This document shows, in pieces, positions 24,912 to 35,297 of a stretch of 64,000 nucleotides of DNA. The stretch lies in the NCBI RefSeq assembly GCF_014646875.1, contig NZ_BMOC01000002.1:1-64000 (forward strand), read 5' to 3'. The stretch is from Halobellus salinus. GTDB lineage: Archaea; Halobacteriota; Halobacteria; Halobacteriales; Haloferacaceae. Both the position numbers and the translations under genes were made by a program. The notes below the pieces were generated by a model, which searched no databases, was not told the origin of the DNA, and saw only the letters and a list, made by a program, of their open reading frames with translations. Each line of letters begins with the position of its first letter. The first letter of the stretch is position 1.

Positions 24912-25018
24912 CACCTGTTCATTGAACGGGCAGCCTCTTACTTATTTCGTAGGTGGGACTGCGGGCCGCACGACCGCACCGAGCGGGTGGTGGGCCTCGA
25001 CGCTCCCGTGAACGGCCC

Positions 25019-25702
25019 TTACCCGTTCGCCCCGGATCGCCCGGTCACCGTATACTCGAGGAGGACGCCGTCGTCGACCGCCCGGACGTCCTCCAACGAC
25101 AGGTCCGGAAACGACCCCACGAAGCCGTCGCCGTCGGCGAGTGTCGGCGCGTCCCGGCCACCAACGATCACCGACCCGACGTACACGGAGAGTTCGTCGA
25201 CCAGCCCCGCAGCGAAAAACGAGTAGATGACCTCTCCACCGCCTTCGATCATCAGCGTCTCGATTCCGCGGGTCGCCAGTGCCGAGACCGCGTCGTCGAG
25301 AGCAACGCGGTCGTCGCCGGCGACAACGACCTCGGCGCCCGCGTCGGCGAGCGCCTGCCGCCGCGACCGGGTCGCGGCCGACGAGACGACCGCGTAGGTC
25401 GTGGCTGCGTTGTCGAGGATCCGCGCGTCGGTCGGCGTCCGGCCGGTTGAGTCGAGCACCACGCGCGCGGGGGTCGCCGGGTCGTCGCGGTCGGTCCGCG
25501 CCGCCCGGAGCGACGAGTCGTCGACAGTCAGGTGCGGATCGTCGGCGAGCACCGTCCCGACACCGACCAGCACCGCATCGGCGCCGGCACGGAGCCGATC
25601 CACCCGAGCGAAGTCCTCGGGGCCGCTGATCCGAACCTGCTCGCGACGGCGGGTCGAGAGTTTGCCGTCCGCGCTCGCTGCGGCGTTGACGAAAACGTGC
25701 AC
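25019..25702 (-). CDS. 2,5-diamino-6-ribosylaminopyrimidinone 5'-phosphate reductase (ArfC/RibD-C type)
   Basis: This 227-residue NADPH-dependent reductase of archaeal riboflavin and F420 synthesis reduces the ribose of the deaminated GTP-derived pyrimidine. It has the RibD C-terminal (DHFR-like) fold: HVFVNAAASADGKLS at the start, GADAVLVGVGTVLADDPHLTV, and IETLMIEGGGEVIYSFFAAGLVDELSVYV near the end. The GTG at 25702 is chosen because homology starts there; upstream codons run into remnant B and are not conserved. It is monocistronic here. Confidence 0.88.
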   Translation of the reverse strand: MHVFVNAAASADGKLSTRRREQVRISGPEDFARVDRLRAGADAVLVGVGTVLADDPHLTVDDSSLRAARTDRDDPATPARVVLDSTGRTPTDARILDNAATTYAVVSSAATRSRRQALADAGAEVVVAGDDRVALDDAVSALATRGIETLMIEGGGEVIYSFFAAGLVDELSVYVGSVIVGGRDAPTLADGDGFVGSFPDLSLEDVRAVDDGVLLEYTVTGRSGANG

Positions 25703-25811
25703 ACAGACGGGTGACACCGGGGGGCAAAGCGGGTTTCGGTGCGGTGAGTGTGGTCCGGTACCACCTACACGGGGATACTGTGGTGATTGTATCGGATGGA
25801 CTTTTGACCTC

Positions 25812-25903
25812 TTCGTCCGCGTGAACGCGGAGGAACCCCGACACGGGGTTTCAGGCCGAGTGTAGCGGCCTGGTAGTTTCAAGACGCGTACGTTCCACGC
25901 GTC
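25812..25903 (-). ncRNA. Orphan TnpB-type guide RNA 3' end (remnant B)
   Basis: Minus-strand order matches remnant A: a hairpin with arms 25903-25897/25889-25883 (GACGCGT/ACGCGTC), then 25872-25852 (CAGGCCG/CGGCCTG), then 25835-25812 with the tail GAGGTCAA. Compared with remnant A the first hairpin has entirely different paired bases but the loop keeps ACGTTC, a covariation that supports a real RNA structure. No tnpB coding remains between it and the glycosyltransferase at 26135. The rest of 25904-26134 shows no gene. Confidence 0.6.
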
Positions 25904-26134
25904 ACCTGCTGGGCTTCAGGATCGTCCCCAGAAATCGAAGATTTCTGGTGTGTGAACGAATCGCTGCGCGATTCGGTAACGGCGTGGCTGTTTTGTGGCC
26001 CGGTCAACGAGCCCCCATCCGTAGCCGAGTCATCATCGGGATGAATCGGGCGAAAAAACACAGCAGTGCGGCTGAATACGGAAACCGTATTACCAACAAC
26101 TGTTATGTGCCGGTGCGTGGTGGGATAATCAACG

Positions 26135-27178
26135 ATGTCGCCGAACGTACTGATGCTCGGCTGGGGGTTCCCGCCGAACGTGAGCGGCGGACTCGACACC
26201 CACGTTGGCGAGCTGTTCGACGGGATGCAGACCCGGGAAGTCGACATCGAACTCGTGCTGCCCGCGGAGTACGCACCCGAGGACAGAGCCGGGATCGTGG
26301 GCGTCCCCACCGGCGACGGCGACATCATCACCCGAGTGGGGCGGCTGAGCGAGACGTTCGCGGAACGCGCCGCTGACGCTGACATCGTCCACACACACGA
26401 TTGGTTCGGCTACGGTCCGGGGTCGCGGGCAAAGTCGAACGCCGACGTCGAGTGGGTCTCGACGTTCCACTCGCTGTCGACCGATCGGAACCTCGACCCC
26501 CCACAGCGGGAGGTCGAGACCGAGCGCCGGCTCGCCCAGCGCGCGGACCACCTCATCGCGGTGAGCGAACTCACCGCCGCGAACGTGCGCGAACAGTACG
26601 GCGGCGACCCCACCGTGATCTACAACGGGTTCTCGGAGTGTCCAACCACCGGCCGCGAGCTCAAATCCGAACTCGGCGTCGACGGCGAGATGCTGTTTTT
26701 CGTCGGACGGCACACCGATCAGAAAGGGATCGCCCACCTGGTGTACGCGATGGAACGCCTCGACCGCGCGAACGTCACCTTAGTGATCGGCGGCTCCGGC
26801 CACCTGACCGACCAACTCGAGCGGTTCGCGGAACTGCTCGGGGTCAACGACCGGATCGAGTGGGTGGGCTACGTCCCCGAGACCGAACTCGGCGACTACT
26901 ACGCCGCCGCGGACCTGTTCGTGTCGCCGTCGCTGGCGGAGCCGTTCGGGATCACGATCACGGAGGCGCTGTCGGCGGGGACGCGGGTGGTCGCCACCGA
27001 GAGCGGTGTCAATGAGGTGCTCTCCGAGGCGTCGGTCGTGGAGGTGAAACCGGACTCGAAGTCCATCGCCGCCGGGATCGAACGCGCGCTCGAACTCGAC
27101 GGCCGACCCGAGTTCGACCCGATCACGTGGGCGGACGTGGTCGACGAGACGCTCACGTTCTACGACGAGATCCTGTAG
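26135..27178 (+). CDS. GT4-family glycosyltransferase
   Basis: This 347-residue GT-B retaining glycosyltransferase resembles starch/glycogen-synthase-like and trehalose-type GT4 enzymes. The N-lobe has LMLGWGFPPNVSGGLDTHVGEL (acceptor and nucleotide loop GG) and HTHDWFG. The C-lobe has FFVGRHTDQKGIAHLV with the donor-phosphate Arg-Lys pair, and EPFGITITE, the E-x7-E motif that binds the sugar nucleotide. Cytosolic; the sugar and acceptor are unknown. The gene stands alone. Confidence 0.85.
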   Translation: MSPNVLMLGWGFPPNVSGGLDTHVGELFDGMQTREVDIELVLPAEYAPEDRAGIVGVPTGDGDIITRVGRLSETFAERAADADIVHTHDWFGYGPGSRAKSNADVEWVSTFHSLSTDRNLDPPQREVETERRLAQRADHLIAVSELTAANVREQYGGDPTVIYNGFSECPTTGRELKSELGVDGEMLFFVGRHTDQKGIAHLVYAMERLDRANVTLVIGGSGHLTDQLERFAELLGVNDRIEWVGYVPETELGDYYAAADLFVSPSLAEPFGITITEALSAGTRVVATESGVNEVLSEASVVEVKPDSKSIAAGIERALELDGRPEFDPITWADVVDETLTFYDEIL

Positions 27179-27239
27179 AACGGGAGTCGGCGCGTCGTGG
27201 CCCCGTTCGAGGCCCTACCGCCCTTTCATCGACCGTGCG

Positions 27240-27719
27240 TTACCGCAGGACCCGCACGTCGGTCACGGGCTCGGGGTGTCTGATCCGGTAGCCGTCTGTG
27301 GTCGCGGTGAGCCCTTCGCTTGGTGTCGTCTCGCCGGCCGCCTGGTAGGGGCTGTCGCTCTCGGCGCCCTGATACGGGCTGTCCATCGGCATCGATTGAT
27401 ATGGGCTCTCGCTCTCTACGCCTCGGTAGGGGCTGTCCGTCGGCACCGACTGGTAGGGGCTATCAGGTCGGAGCCCGCCGTAGGGGCTGTCGGCCCCCGC
27501 TGACGGGGATGCGCCGCCGCTTCCGGAGGCCGCGCGATCGAACCCTTCGGGTGGGAGGTAGATCCGCTCGCCGGACGCCGAACGGACCACCACTGCGGTG
27601 TCGCGGTCGCCGCGCATCCTGATCACGGTCTCTCCACCCTCGATGGTCACCGAAAACGAGACGGTGTCGTCGCCGGCTCCCCCGTCGGCCCCGGCGGATT
27701 CCTCGTGCGGTGGCGTCAT
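27240..27719 (-). CDS. Hypothetical protein with six 9-residue DSPY repeats
   Basis: No family is recognised. The 159-residue protein has a short beta-rich N-terminal part (VSFSVTIEGGETVIRMRG, about 20-60) that could be a small sandwich domain. Residues 77-130 consist of six tandem nonapeptides of the form D/E-S-P-Y-x5 (DSPYGGLRP, DSPYQSVPT, DSPYRGVES and so on). A short basic C-terminus follows. The repeat is encoded by 27-bp units and is probably disordered, with a tyrosine each turn that could be modified or bind partners. The start is at 27719, before an acidic leader. Confidence 0.7.
   Translation of the reverse strand: MTPPHEESAGADGGAGDDTVSFSVTIEGGETVIRMRGDRDTAVVVRSASGERIYLPPEGFDRAASGSGGASPSAGADSPYGGLRPDSPYQSVPTDSPYRGVESESPYQSMPMDSPYQGAESDSPYQAAGETTPSEGLTATTDGYRIRHPEPVTDVRVLR
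27330..27491 (-). repeat. 27-bp coding tandem repeat (six units)
   Basis: These six units encode the DSPY nonapeptides of the hypothetical protein. Units differ at several bases but keep exact 9-codon spacing. Confidence 0.85.
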
Positions 27720-27844
27720 ACCGAACGGGTCGGCGGCAAGGCACTTATAGTACGGTCGTGCGCGTCGACGGCAGCGTGCGCCCACGCGGAACGAGCCGGT
27801 GATGTGGCCCCGAACCTCAAGTGGGGGGCCCACGAACTGCGGGT

Positions 27845-28600
27845 ATGGATATTCGGGACGCGAGCACGGACGACGTCGATGCGATCCGCCGGGTTGCGAT
27901 CGAATCGATGCGGGCGTCGTACGGCCACGCCATCGACGAGGAGACAATCGCGGCGGCCGTCGACGAGTGGTACAGCGCCGAGCGGCTAACCGACGCTCTA
28001 GCCGATGACGACGCGGTGTTCGTCGTCGCGATCGATGCGGGGTCGGTGGTCGGATTCGCACAGAGCGAGGTTTCGGAGGGTCGCGAGTCAGTCGGGTACC
28101 TAGACTGGCTCCACGTGGTACCCGACCACCGCGGCGCCGGGATCGGCTCGCAACTCCTCACCCGGCTCAAACAGGAACTGGTCGCCGCCGGTGTCGACCG
28201 CCTCGAAGGCCGGGTTCTGGTCGATAATCAAGAGGGGGTGTCGTTCTACGAGGAACAGGGGTTCAGCGAGGTCGGGACCCGGCCCGTCGAGATTCACGGC
28301 GAGACGTTCGAGGAGTGCGTCCACACGACGTTCCTCGAGGATACCGACTCCGACCCCAGCGGGCTCGTGGAACGGGAGATCGACGGCCAGACCGTCTACG
28401 TTGCGTACGACGAGTCCGCGCGCGGGTCAGACTCGCCGTTCTTCGCGGTCTATCTCGACGAGAGCCGGGAGAACCCCTACGGGTGGATGTGCGGCGGCGA
28501 CGAGGGGTTCGACATCGCGATGGACACGATGGAGCGACTGGAGTGCAACGAGTGCGGCAACCGCCGGAAGGCGGCGCGGTGGGACGCCGCGTATCTGTAG
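27845..28600 (+). CDS. GNAT N-acetyltransferase fused to a DUF5816 zinc-ribbon-like domain
   Basis: The 251-residue protein has an N-terminal GNAT domain (about 1-165) with the acetyl-CoA motif HVVPDHRGAGIGSQLL (Q/RxxGxG/A) and FYEEQGF. The C-terminal domain (about 180-251) has FFAVYLDESRENPYGWMCGG and LECNECGNRRKA. It resembles DUF5816, a haloarchaeal module with a Cys-x2-Cys pair. Substrate is unknown; the fused domain may recognise a protein substrate. The start at 27845 is directly before the first GNAT strand. Confidence 0.85.
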   Translation: MDIRDASTDDVDAIRRVAIESMRASYGHAIDEETIAAAVDEWYSAERLTDALADDDAVFVVAIDAGSVVGFAQSEVSEGRESVGYLDWLHVVPDHRGAGIGSQLLTRLKQELVAAGVDRLEGRVLVDNQEGVSFYEEQGFSEVGTRPVEIHGETFEECVHTTFLEDTDSDPSGLVEREIDGQTVYVAYDESARGSDSPFFAVYLDESRENPYGWMCGGDEGFDIAMDTMERLECNECGNRRKAARWDAAYL

Positions 28601-28630
28601 GTTCGGACGCTCACGTCCGCAGGATCCGCC

Positions 28631-30619
<1,989 letters not shown>

Positions 30620-30646
30620 ATTCATCCTCATTATTCGAACACCAGT

Positions 30647-30655
30647 TCATAAATC
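30647..30655 (-). promoter_or_regulatory. TATA-like promoter of acs
   Basis: On the minus strand GATTTATGA is centred about 31 bases from the acs start codon. Assignment rests on position and composition. Confidence 0.4.
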
Positions 30656-30783
30656 CCGGCGACGGAACCGCGCCCCGTCCCCCGGCCACGCCGTCGGCGC
30701 CGCCCGGGCGGTCCGCGGCGACGATTCCCACTCGTTCGGAATCTCCCGGGCACGCTTTTGACGTTGGCGTCCGACGTAGAGGT

Positions 30784-31389
30784 ATGCTTGGTGTGTCGAT
30801 CCGGTCGGGCCGCACAGCAGCGTCAACACCGGTCACTCGACGCCGAGTCTTGGTCGCGGGCGCGGGGACAGCGGCCGTCTCCGTCGCGGGGTGTCTCGGC
30901 GGCGGGGAGGCCGAGACCCCGGATCCCGTCACTGTCCCCGAGAAAGCGACGTGCGACGTCTGTGGCATGGTGATCAGCCAGCACCCCGGACCAACGGCCG
31001 AGGTCTTCTATCCCGACCGCGACCCGAGCGGCCACGACAACCCCGCCCGCTTCGACAGCGTGTGGGAGGCCTACCAGTACGAGTTCGGGAAGGACAGCGC
31101 AGGCTGGGAGGACGCCGCCTTCTACGTCACCGACCACTCGAGTGTGTCGTACGAGACGTTCGAGGACGGCAGCGACACGCTGATTTCACGCCACTACGAT
31201 GCATCCTCGTTCGCCGCTGCGAGCGACGTGACCTACGTCGTCGGTTCGGCGGTCAAAGGGACGATGGGACGGGACCTGCTCGGATTCTCAGGCCGGAGTG
31301 ACGCGGAGGCGTTCCAGTCGGAGTGGGGCGGGTCGCTCACGACACACGACGGCGTCACACCCGAGGTCGTCGCCGGGCTCGGACGCTGA
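30784..31389 (+). CDS. nosL: NosL-like copper-binding lipoprotein
   Basis: NosL delivers Cu(I) for nitrous-oxide reductase assembly. The 201-residue protein has a Tat-type signal with lipobox (TRRRVLVAGAGTAAVSVAGC, residues 18-37), so it would be anchored outside the membrane. The family motif CDVCGMVISQHPG (C-x2-C-G-M) binds copper. FDSVWEAYQYE and AVKGTMGRDLLGF are also NosL-like. Its stop overlaps the nosD start by one base (TGATG). No nosZ is found in the window, so its copper client could be another enzyme. Confidence 0.85.
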   Translation: MLGVSIRSGRTAASTPVTRRRVLVAGAGTAAVSVAGCLGGGEAETPDPVTVPEKATCDVCGMVISQHPGPTAEVFYPDRDPSGHDNPARFDSVWEAYQYEFGKDSAGWEDAAFYVTDHSSVSYETFEDGSDTLISRHYDASSFAAASDVTYVVGSAVKGTMGRDLLGFSGRSDAEAFQSEWGGSLTTHDGVTPEVVAGLGR

Positions 31390-33395
31390 TGGCGGTTCTG
31401 ACGCCGGCCACGACACAGTGGCTCGCAGCGGCGGTGGCGGGAGTCGTCGTGCTCGCCGGCGTTTCGTTCGTGCTGACGCCCGCGGGCGGGGCGTCGCTGC
31501 GCCCGGCGGAGTTCTCCGAGACGGTGACCGTTGGCGGGACGGGAGTCGACCAGCGCCGCGCCGAGAGCGAAGGGTTCGTGCTCCCCCGGGCGCAGGTGTT
31601 TTACTCCGGGTACCGGTACGTCGTCGGATACGTCGGCGTCGAGACGGCGGCGAGCGCGCTCGCCGACGGGGACGCGAGCCGACAGTTCGGCGACCCGCTG
31701 ACCGTCTACGTCTCGGATCTCTCCGATATCACGCCGACGCTCACCGATCAAGGGTACGTCGTTGCCGAACGGGGTCGGCACGTGGGGTGGGCCACCGCCG
31801 ACACGGCGTCGTTCGTCGTCGGGAGCGACGCCGCGATCCCCTCCGGGCCGGTGGCGGTTCCGTTCTCCGAGCGCGCGGACGCGGAGCGGTTCGCCGCGGC
31901 CCACGGCGGCGAGGTGATCGACTGGGAGACGCTCCGCGCGACCGTCGCCGACCCGCTCCCCGGCCGACTCGACCGGTTCGAGGCAGCCACCGAGCGGCTC
32001 CACTCGTGGGGCGACCGGGTGGCCGCGGCCGCGGCGGACCGTCGGGAGCGGCCGGTGGGGGCGGTCGTCGGGAATCGGTCCGACATCCCGGAGCGGATCG
32101 GGCCCGGCCGGCAGCTGGGGGAAGGAGTTGTGGCCGAACCGACGGTCGAGGACGCGATCGCCGCCGCGCCGACAAACACGACCGTGTACGTCCCGCCGGG
32201 GACCCACGCAGTCGACCAGGTCGTCGTGAACCGCTCCGTGACGCTCGCGGGTGCCGGGAACGGAACGGTCGTTCGCGGCGACGGGAACGGCAGCGTCGTG
32301 CACCTACGGGCCGACGGCGCGGCGGTCGCCGACCTCCGGATCACCGGCGTCGGTCCGGTCGGGAGCCGAGGCGGCGACAGCCGAAACGACACCGTCGACT
32401 GGGACACGACCGTCCAGTTGGCGTACGGGTACGGGGACGCGGGCGTGGTCCTCGACGGCGCGGCCGACGCGTCGGTGTCGAACATAGAAATCGACACGCC
32501 TGCAAGCGGCGTGATCGTCCGCGAGAGCCCCCGGTCGGCGGTGACGAACCTGACAGTCCGCGGGGCGCCGACCGCGCGTGAGGGCTTCATGGGCGCCGTA
32601 CTCATCGGCGCACCGAGTCTGGTGCAGAACTCGACGTTCCACGACGGTCGCGACGGGATCTACACCCACCGCGCGGACGGGAGCGTGGTGCGCGACAACC
32701 ACGCCGAACCGGGGAGGTACGGCGTCCACGAGATGTACACCTCCAAGTCGCTGGTGGCCGAAAACACCGTCGAGGACGCACAGGCGGGCGTCATCGTGAT
32801 GACGCGCCCGACCCGGAACCTCGTCGTCGACAACGCCGTCCGCGGGAGTACGTACGGCGTCGTACCTGCGGGCGGAGATTCCTACTACGCGGACAACGTC
32901 GTTGTCGACAATGAGTACGGTCTCCAGGTGGCCGGCGGCCGGAACGTTTTCGTCGACAACGTCGTCGTCGGCAACGATGTCGGCGTGCGGGCCAACGAGA
33001 TCCTGCCCTCGAACCAGGTGCTCCGGAACGACGTTGTTCACAACGACCGGGCGGTGGCGTCAACCATCGGCCCGCTCCGAGTGTGGGCCCACGGCGGGGT
33101 GGGCAACCACTGGGGACGGCTGCCGATCGCCGACAGTGATGCCGACGGCGTCTACGACCGGGCGTACCGGCCGTCGGGAACGGTCGACTCGCGGCTCGGG
33201 ACGGTCCGTGGCGCGACCGCGTTAGCGGAGTCCCCGGCCGTCGCGGTGCTCCGGCGGGTCCAACAGGCCGTCTCCGGACTCCGGCAGTCGGGCGTTGTCG
33301 ACACCGCGGCAAGAACCCGACCGTTCGACCCCGACACGGTCCGGAACGCGACCGACCGACGGCAAAACGCCACCCGCGCGGGTGACGAACCGTGA
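31389..33395 (+). CDS. nosD: NosD-like beta-helix protein
   Basis: NosD is an extracytoplasmic parallel beta-helix protein required with NosFY for maturation of the Cu-S centre of N2O reductase. This 668-residue version begins with a signal anchor (WLAAAVAGVVVLAGVSFVL, about 11-29). An extra NosL-like region follows, and then from about 260 to 590 the repetitive right-handed helix (TVYVPPGTHAVDQVVVNRSVTLAGAG, DGIYTHRADGSVVRDN, YGVHEMYTSKSLVAENTV). The N-terminal region (EFSETVTVGGTGVDQRRAES...) adds length over bacterial NosD. It is coupled to nosL upstream and nosF downstream. Confidence 0.85.
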   Translation: MAVLTPATTQWLAAAVAGVVVLAGVSFVLTPAGGASLRPAEFSETVTVGGTGVDQRRAESEGFVLPRAQVFYSGYRYVVGYVGVETAASALADGDASRQFGDPLTVYVSDLSDITPTLTDQGYVVAERGRHVGWATADTASFVVGSDAAIPSGPVAVPFSERADAERFAAAHGGEVIDWETLRATVADPLPGRLDRFEAATERLHSWGDRVAAAAADRRERPVGAVVGNRSDIPERIGPGRQLGEGVVAEPTVEDAIAAAPTNTTVYVPPGTHAVDQVVVNRSVTLAGAGNGTVVRGDGNGSVVHLRADGAAVADLRITGVGPVGSRGGDSRNDTVDWDTTVQLAYGYGDAGVVLDGAADASVSNIEIDTPASGVIVRESPRSAVTNLTVRGAPTAREGFMGAVLIGAPSLVQNSTFHDGRDGIYTHRADGSVVRDNHAEPGRYGVHEMYTSKSLVAENTVEDAQAGVIVMTRPTRNLVVDNAVRGSTYGVVPAGGDSYYADNVVVDNEYGLQVAGGRNVFVDNVVVGNDVGVRANEILPSNQVLRNDVVHNDRAVASTIGPLRVWAHGGVGNHWGRLPIADSDADGVYDRAYRPSGTVDSRLGTVRGATALAESPAVAVLRRVQQAVSGLRQSGVVDTAARTRPFDPDTVRNATDRRQNATRAGDEP

Positions 33396-34192
33396 CCGGG
33401 GAGTCGACACCGCTTCGGGCGACCGGTATCGAACAGGCGTTCGGCAACGTTGTGGTCCTCTCGGGGGTCTCGGTGACCGCCGACCGCGGTGAGGTCGTCG
33501 CCGTCGTGGGACCGAACGGCTCCGGGAAGTCGACGCTGCTCCGCATCCTTGCGGGTGTTCGTCCGCCCGATCGGGGGACCGTGGCCCTCCCTCCCGCCGC
33601 GGGCGGCGCCCGCCGCCTCGGCTACCTCCCACAGCGGCCGGCGTTCAGGTCGGGGTTCACCGCTCGCGACACACTGCAGTTCTACGCGCAGTTGCTCGAC
33701 GGCGTCAGCGGCGACGACGTCGTCCGAACGCTCGACCGCGTGGGGCTTGCCGGCGTCGCCGACCGGGACGTGGGGTCGCTGTCGGGCGGAATGACGCGGC
33801 TGCTGGGGCTGGGGCAGGCCGTGCTCGGTAACCCTGGGGTGTTGCTTCTGGACGAACCCGGAAGCGGGCTCGATCCGGGGATGGTCGAGCGGCTGTTCAC
33901 CGTCGTCGGCGACCTCGCGAGTGACGGGACAGCAGTGATGGTCGCCTCTCACGAACTCCCGGCCGTCGAGACGCACGCCGACACCGTCGCAGTGCTCGCC
34001 GACGGCGGATTTCGCGCGGTCGACACGCCGGCAGCACTGCTCGACGACACCGACACCGACTCGCTGTCGGCGGCGTTCCTCCGACTCGTCGGGACCGAAC
34101 CGGACAACGCAACAGTCGCGTCGGGAGCCGAGCGGTCGACGACCGAAGCCGGGTCGGACACCGACTCGGGGGGTGGACGCGACAATGCCTGA
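33392..34192 (+). CDS. nosF: NosF-like ABC ATPase
   Basis: This 266-residue ATPase has Walker A GPNGSGKST (about 39-47), a Q-loop at YLPQRP, signature LSGGMTR, Walker B VLLLDEPGSGLD and the switch His in ASHEL. It pairs with the NosY permease to drive the NosD-dependent maturation step. It starts with GTG four bases inside the nosD stop, and its end overlaps nosY by 8 bases, so all four genes look translationally coupled. The last 30 residues are a Ser/Thr/Asp-rich tail. Confidence 0.88.
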   Translation: MTGESTPLRATGIEQAFGNVVVLSGVSVTADRGEVVAVVGPNGSGKSTLLRILAGVRPPDRGTVALPPAAGGARRLGYLPQRPAFRSGFTARDTLQFYAQLLDGVSGDDVVRTLDRVGLAGVADRDVGSLSGGMTRLLGLGQAVLGNPGVLLLDEPGSGLDPGMVERLFTVVGDLASDGTAVMVASHELPAVETHADTVAVLADGGFRAVDTPAALLDDTDTDSLSAAFLRLVGTEPDNATVASGAERSTTEAGSDTDSGGGRDNA

Positions 34193-35174
34193 CGGACCCG
34201 CGCCCGGAGGCGACCCGCCGGACGCGACCGAGCACACCCCGTCCGGAGGCGACCCGCCGGACGCGACCGAGCACACCCCGTCCGGTGGGCGAGAGGCCGG
34301 ACCGACGGATGGACCCGGGTGGACAGACCGTGCGGCGGTCGTCCGCACCTGGCAGGACCTCCTGACGGTCGCGACGCGGGAACTCCGGACGGTCGTCCGG
34401 ACGCCCGCGCTGCTGGTCATCTCGATCGCGTTCGTGGTGAGTGTGGTCGGCGTCGCGTGGGCCGGCACCGGCGCCGGGGGCGGGTTCGTGCCGCTGACGC
34501 TCGATCTCCTCACGTTCATCGAGGTGCTGGTACCGCTTCTGGCCGTCGCGTTCGGCTACCGATCGATCCTGGGGGACCGTCAGACCGGGGAACTCGACGT
34601 GCTTCGAACCTTTGACGTGGACCGGGTCGCGTACGTCGGCGGCGTCTACCTGGGGCGGGCGCTCGCGCTCGTCGGTTTGGTCGTCGCCGCGCTGCTGGGT
34701 GTGGGGCTATTGGTCCCGGTTCTCACAGCGGACATCCCGACGTTCCTGGCGATCAACGAGGCGGTCGATTCGGGGGTCCGGTACGTCCGGTTCGTCGTGT
34801 TGTCCGTGGCGTTCGCCCTCGTGGTACTCGCCGCGACGGTGGCGATCTCGGCCGCGGCCCGAACCGTCCGGACGGCGCTCGCGCTGGCTGTCGCGCTCGT
34901 GATCGCGCTCGTCCTCGGGTTCGACACGGTACTGGTTGCCGGGATCGCCGGCGGCGCGATCCCGGATGACGGGCTCGCAGTCCTGGTGGCCGCCAGCCCG
35001 AACAGCGCCTACCGTGGCCTTGTGCTCTCGGCCGCGGTCGGTGTGGTCGGCGGCGCGGACGTCACCGCGGGGAACGCGGCGGTGAACCTGCTGGGACTGG
35101 CCGCGTGGTGGCTCGGAAGCGTGGCCGTGGCCGTCTGGCGGGTGTGGCCGGCGGTCGGGGAGACGACAGCGTGA
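34185..35174 (+). CDS. nosY: NosY-like ABC permease
   Basis: This 329-residue ABC-2-type permease has six hydrophobic segments (first LLVISIAFVVSVVGVAWAG, last LLGLAAWWLGSVAVAVW). It has the conserved FGYRSILGDRQTGELDVL coupling segment. It forms the membrane channel of the NosDFY complex. The first 45 residues contain two exact tandem copies of a 13-residue unit (GGDPPDATEHTPS) encoded by a 39-bp duplication (34206-34244 and 34245-34283), a recent slippage event absent from usual NosY. Confidence 0.85.
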   Translation: MPDGPAPGGDPPDATEHTPSGGDPPDATEHTPSGGREAGPTDGPGWTDRAAVVRTWQDLLTVATRELRTVVRTPALLVISIAFVVSVVGVAWAGTGAGGGFVPLTLDLLTFIEVLVPLLAVAFGYRSILGDRQTGELDVLRTFDVDRVAYVGGVYLGRALALVGLVVAALLGVGLLVPVLTADIPTFLAINEAVDSGVRYVRFVVLSVAFALVVLAATVAISAAARTVRTALALAVALVIALVLGFDTVLVAGIAGGAIPDDGLAVLVAASPNSAYRGLVLSAAVGVVGGADVTAGNAAVNLLGLAAWWLGSVAVAVWRVWPAVGETTA

Positions 35175-35297
35175 CCGCGGTCCCGCAGTGGACAACCGAA
35201 CGAACTCGGCTCTCGCCGCGGGATCGATTCCGTTCGCTCGAAACGGCTCCGGGCTGCTCGTTCGTCGGGGGGTCCGTTTCGTTTCGGTGGCGGCGTC

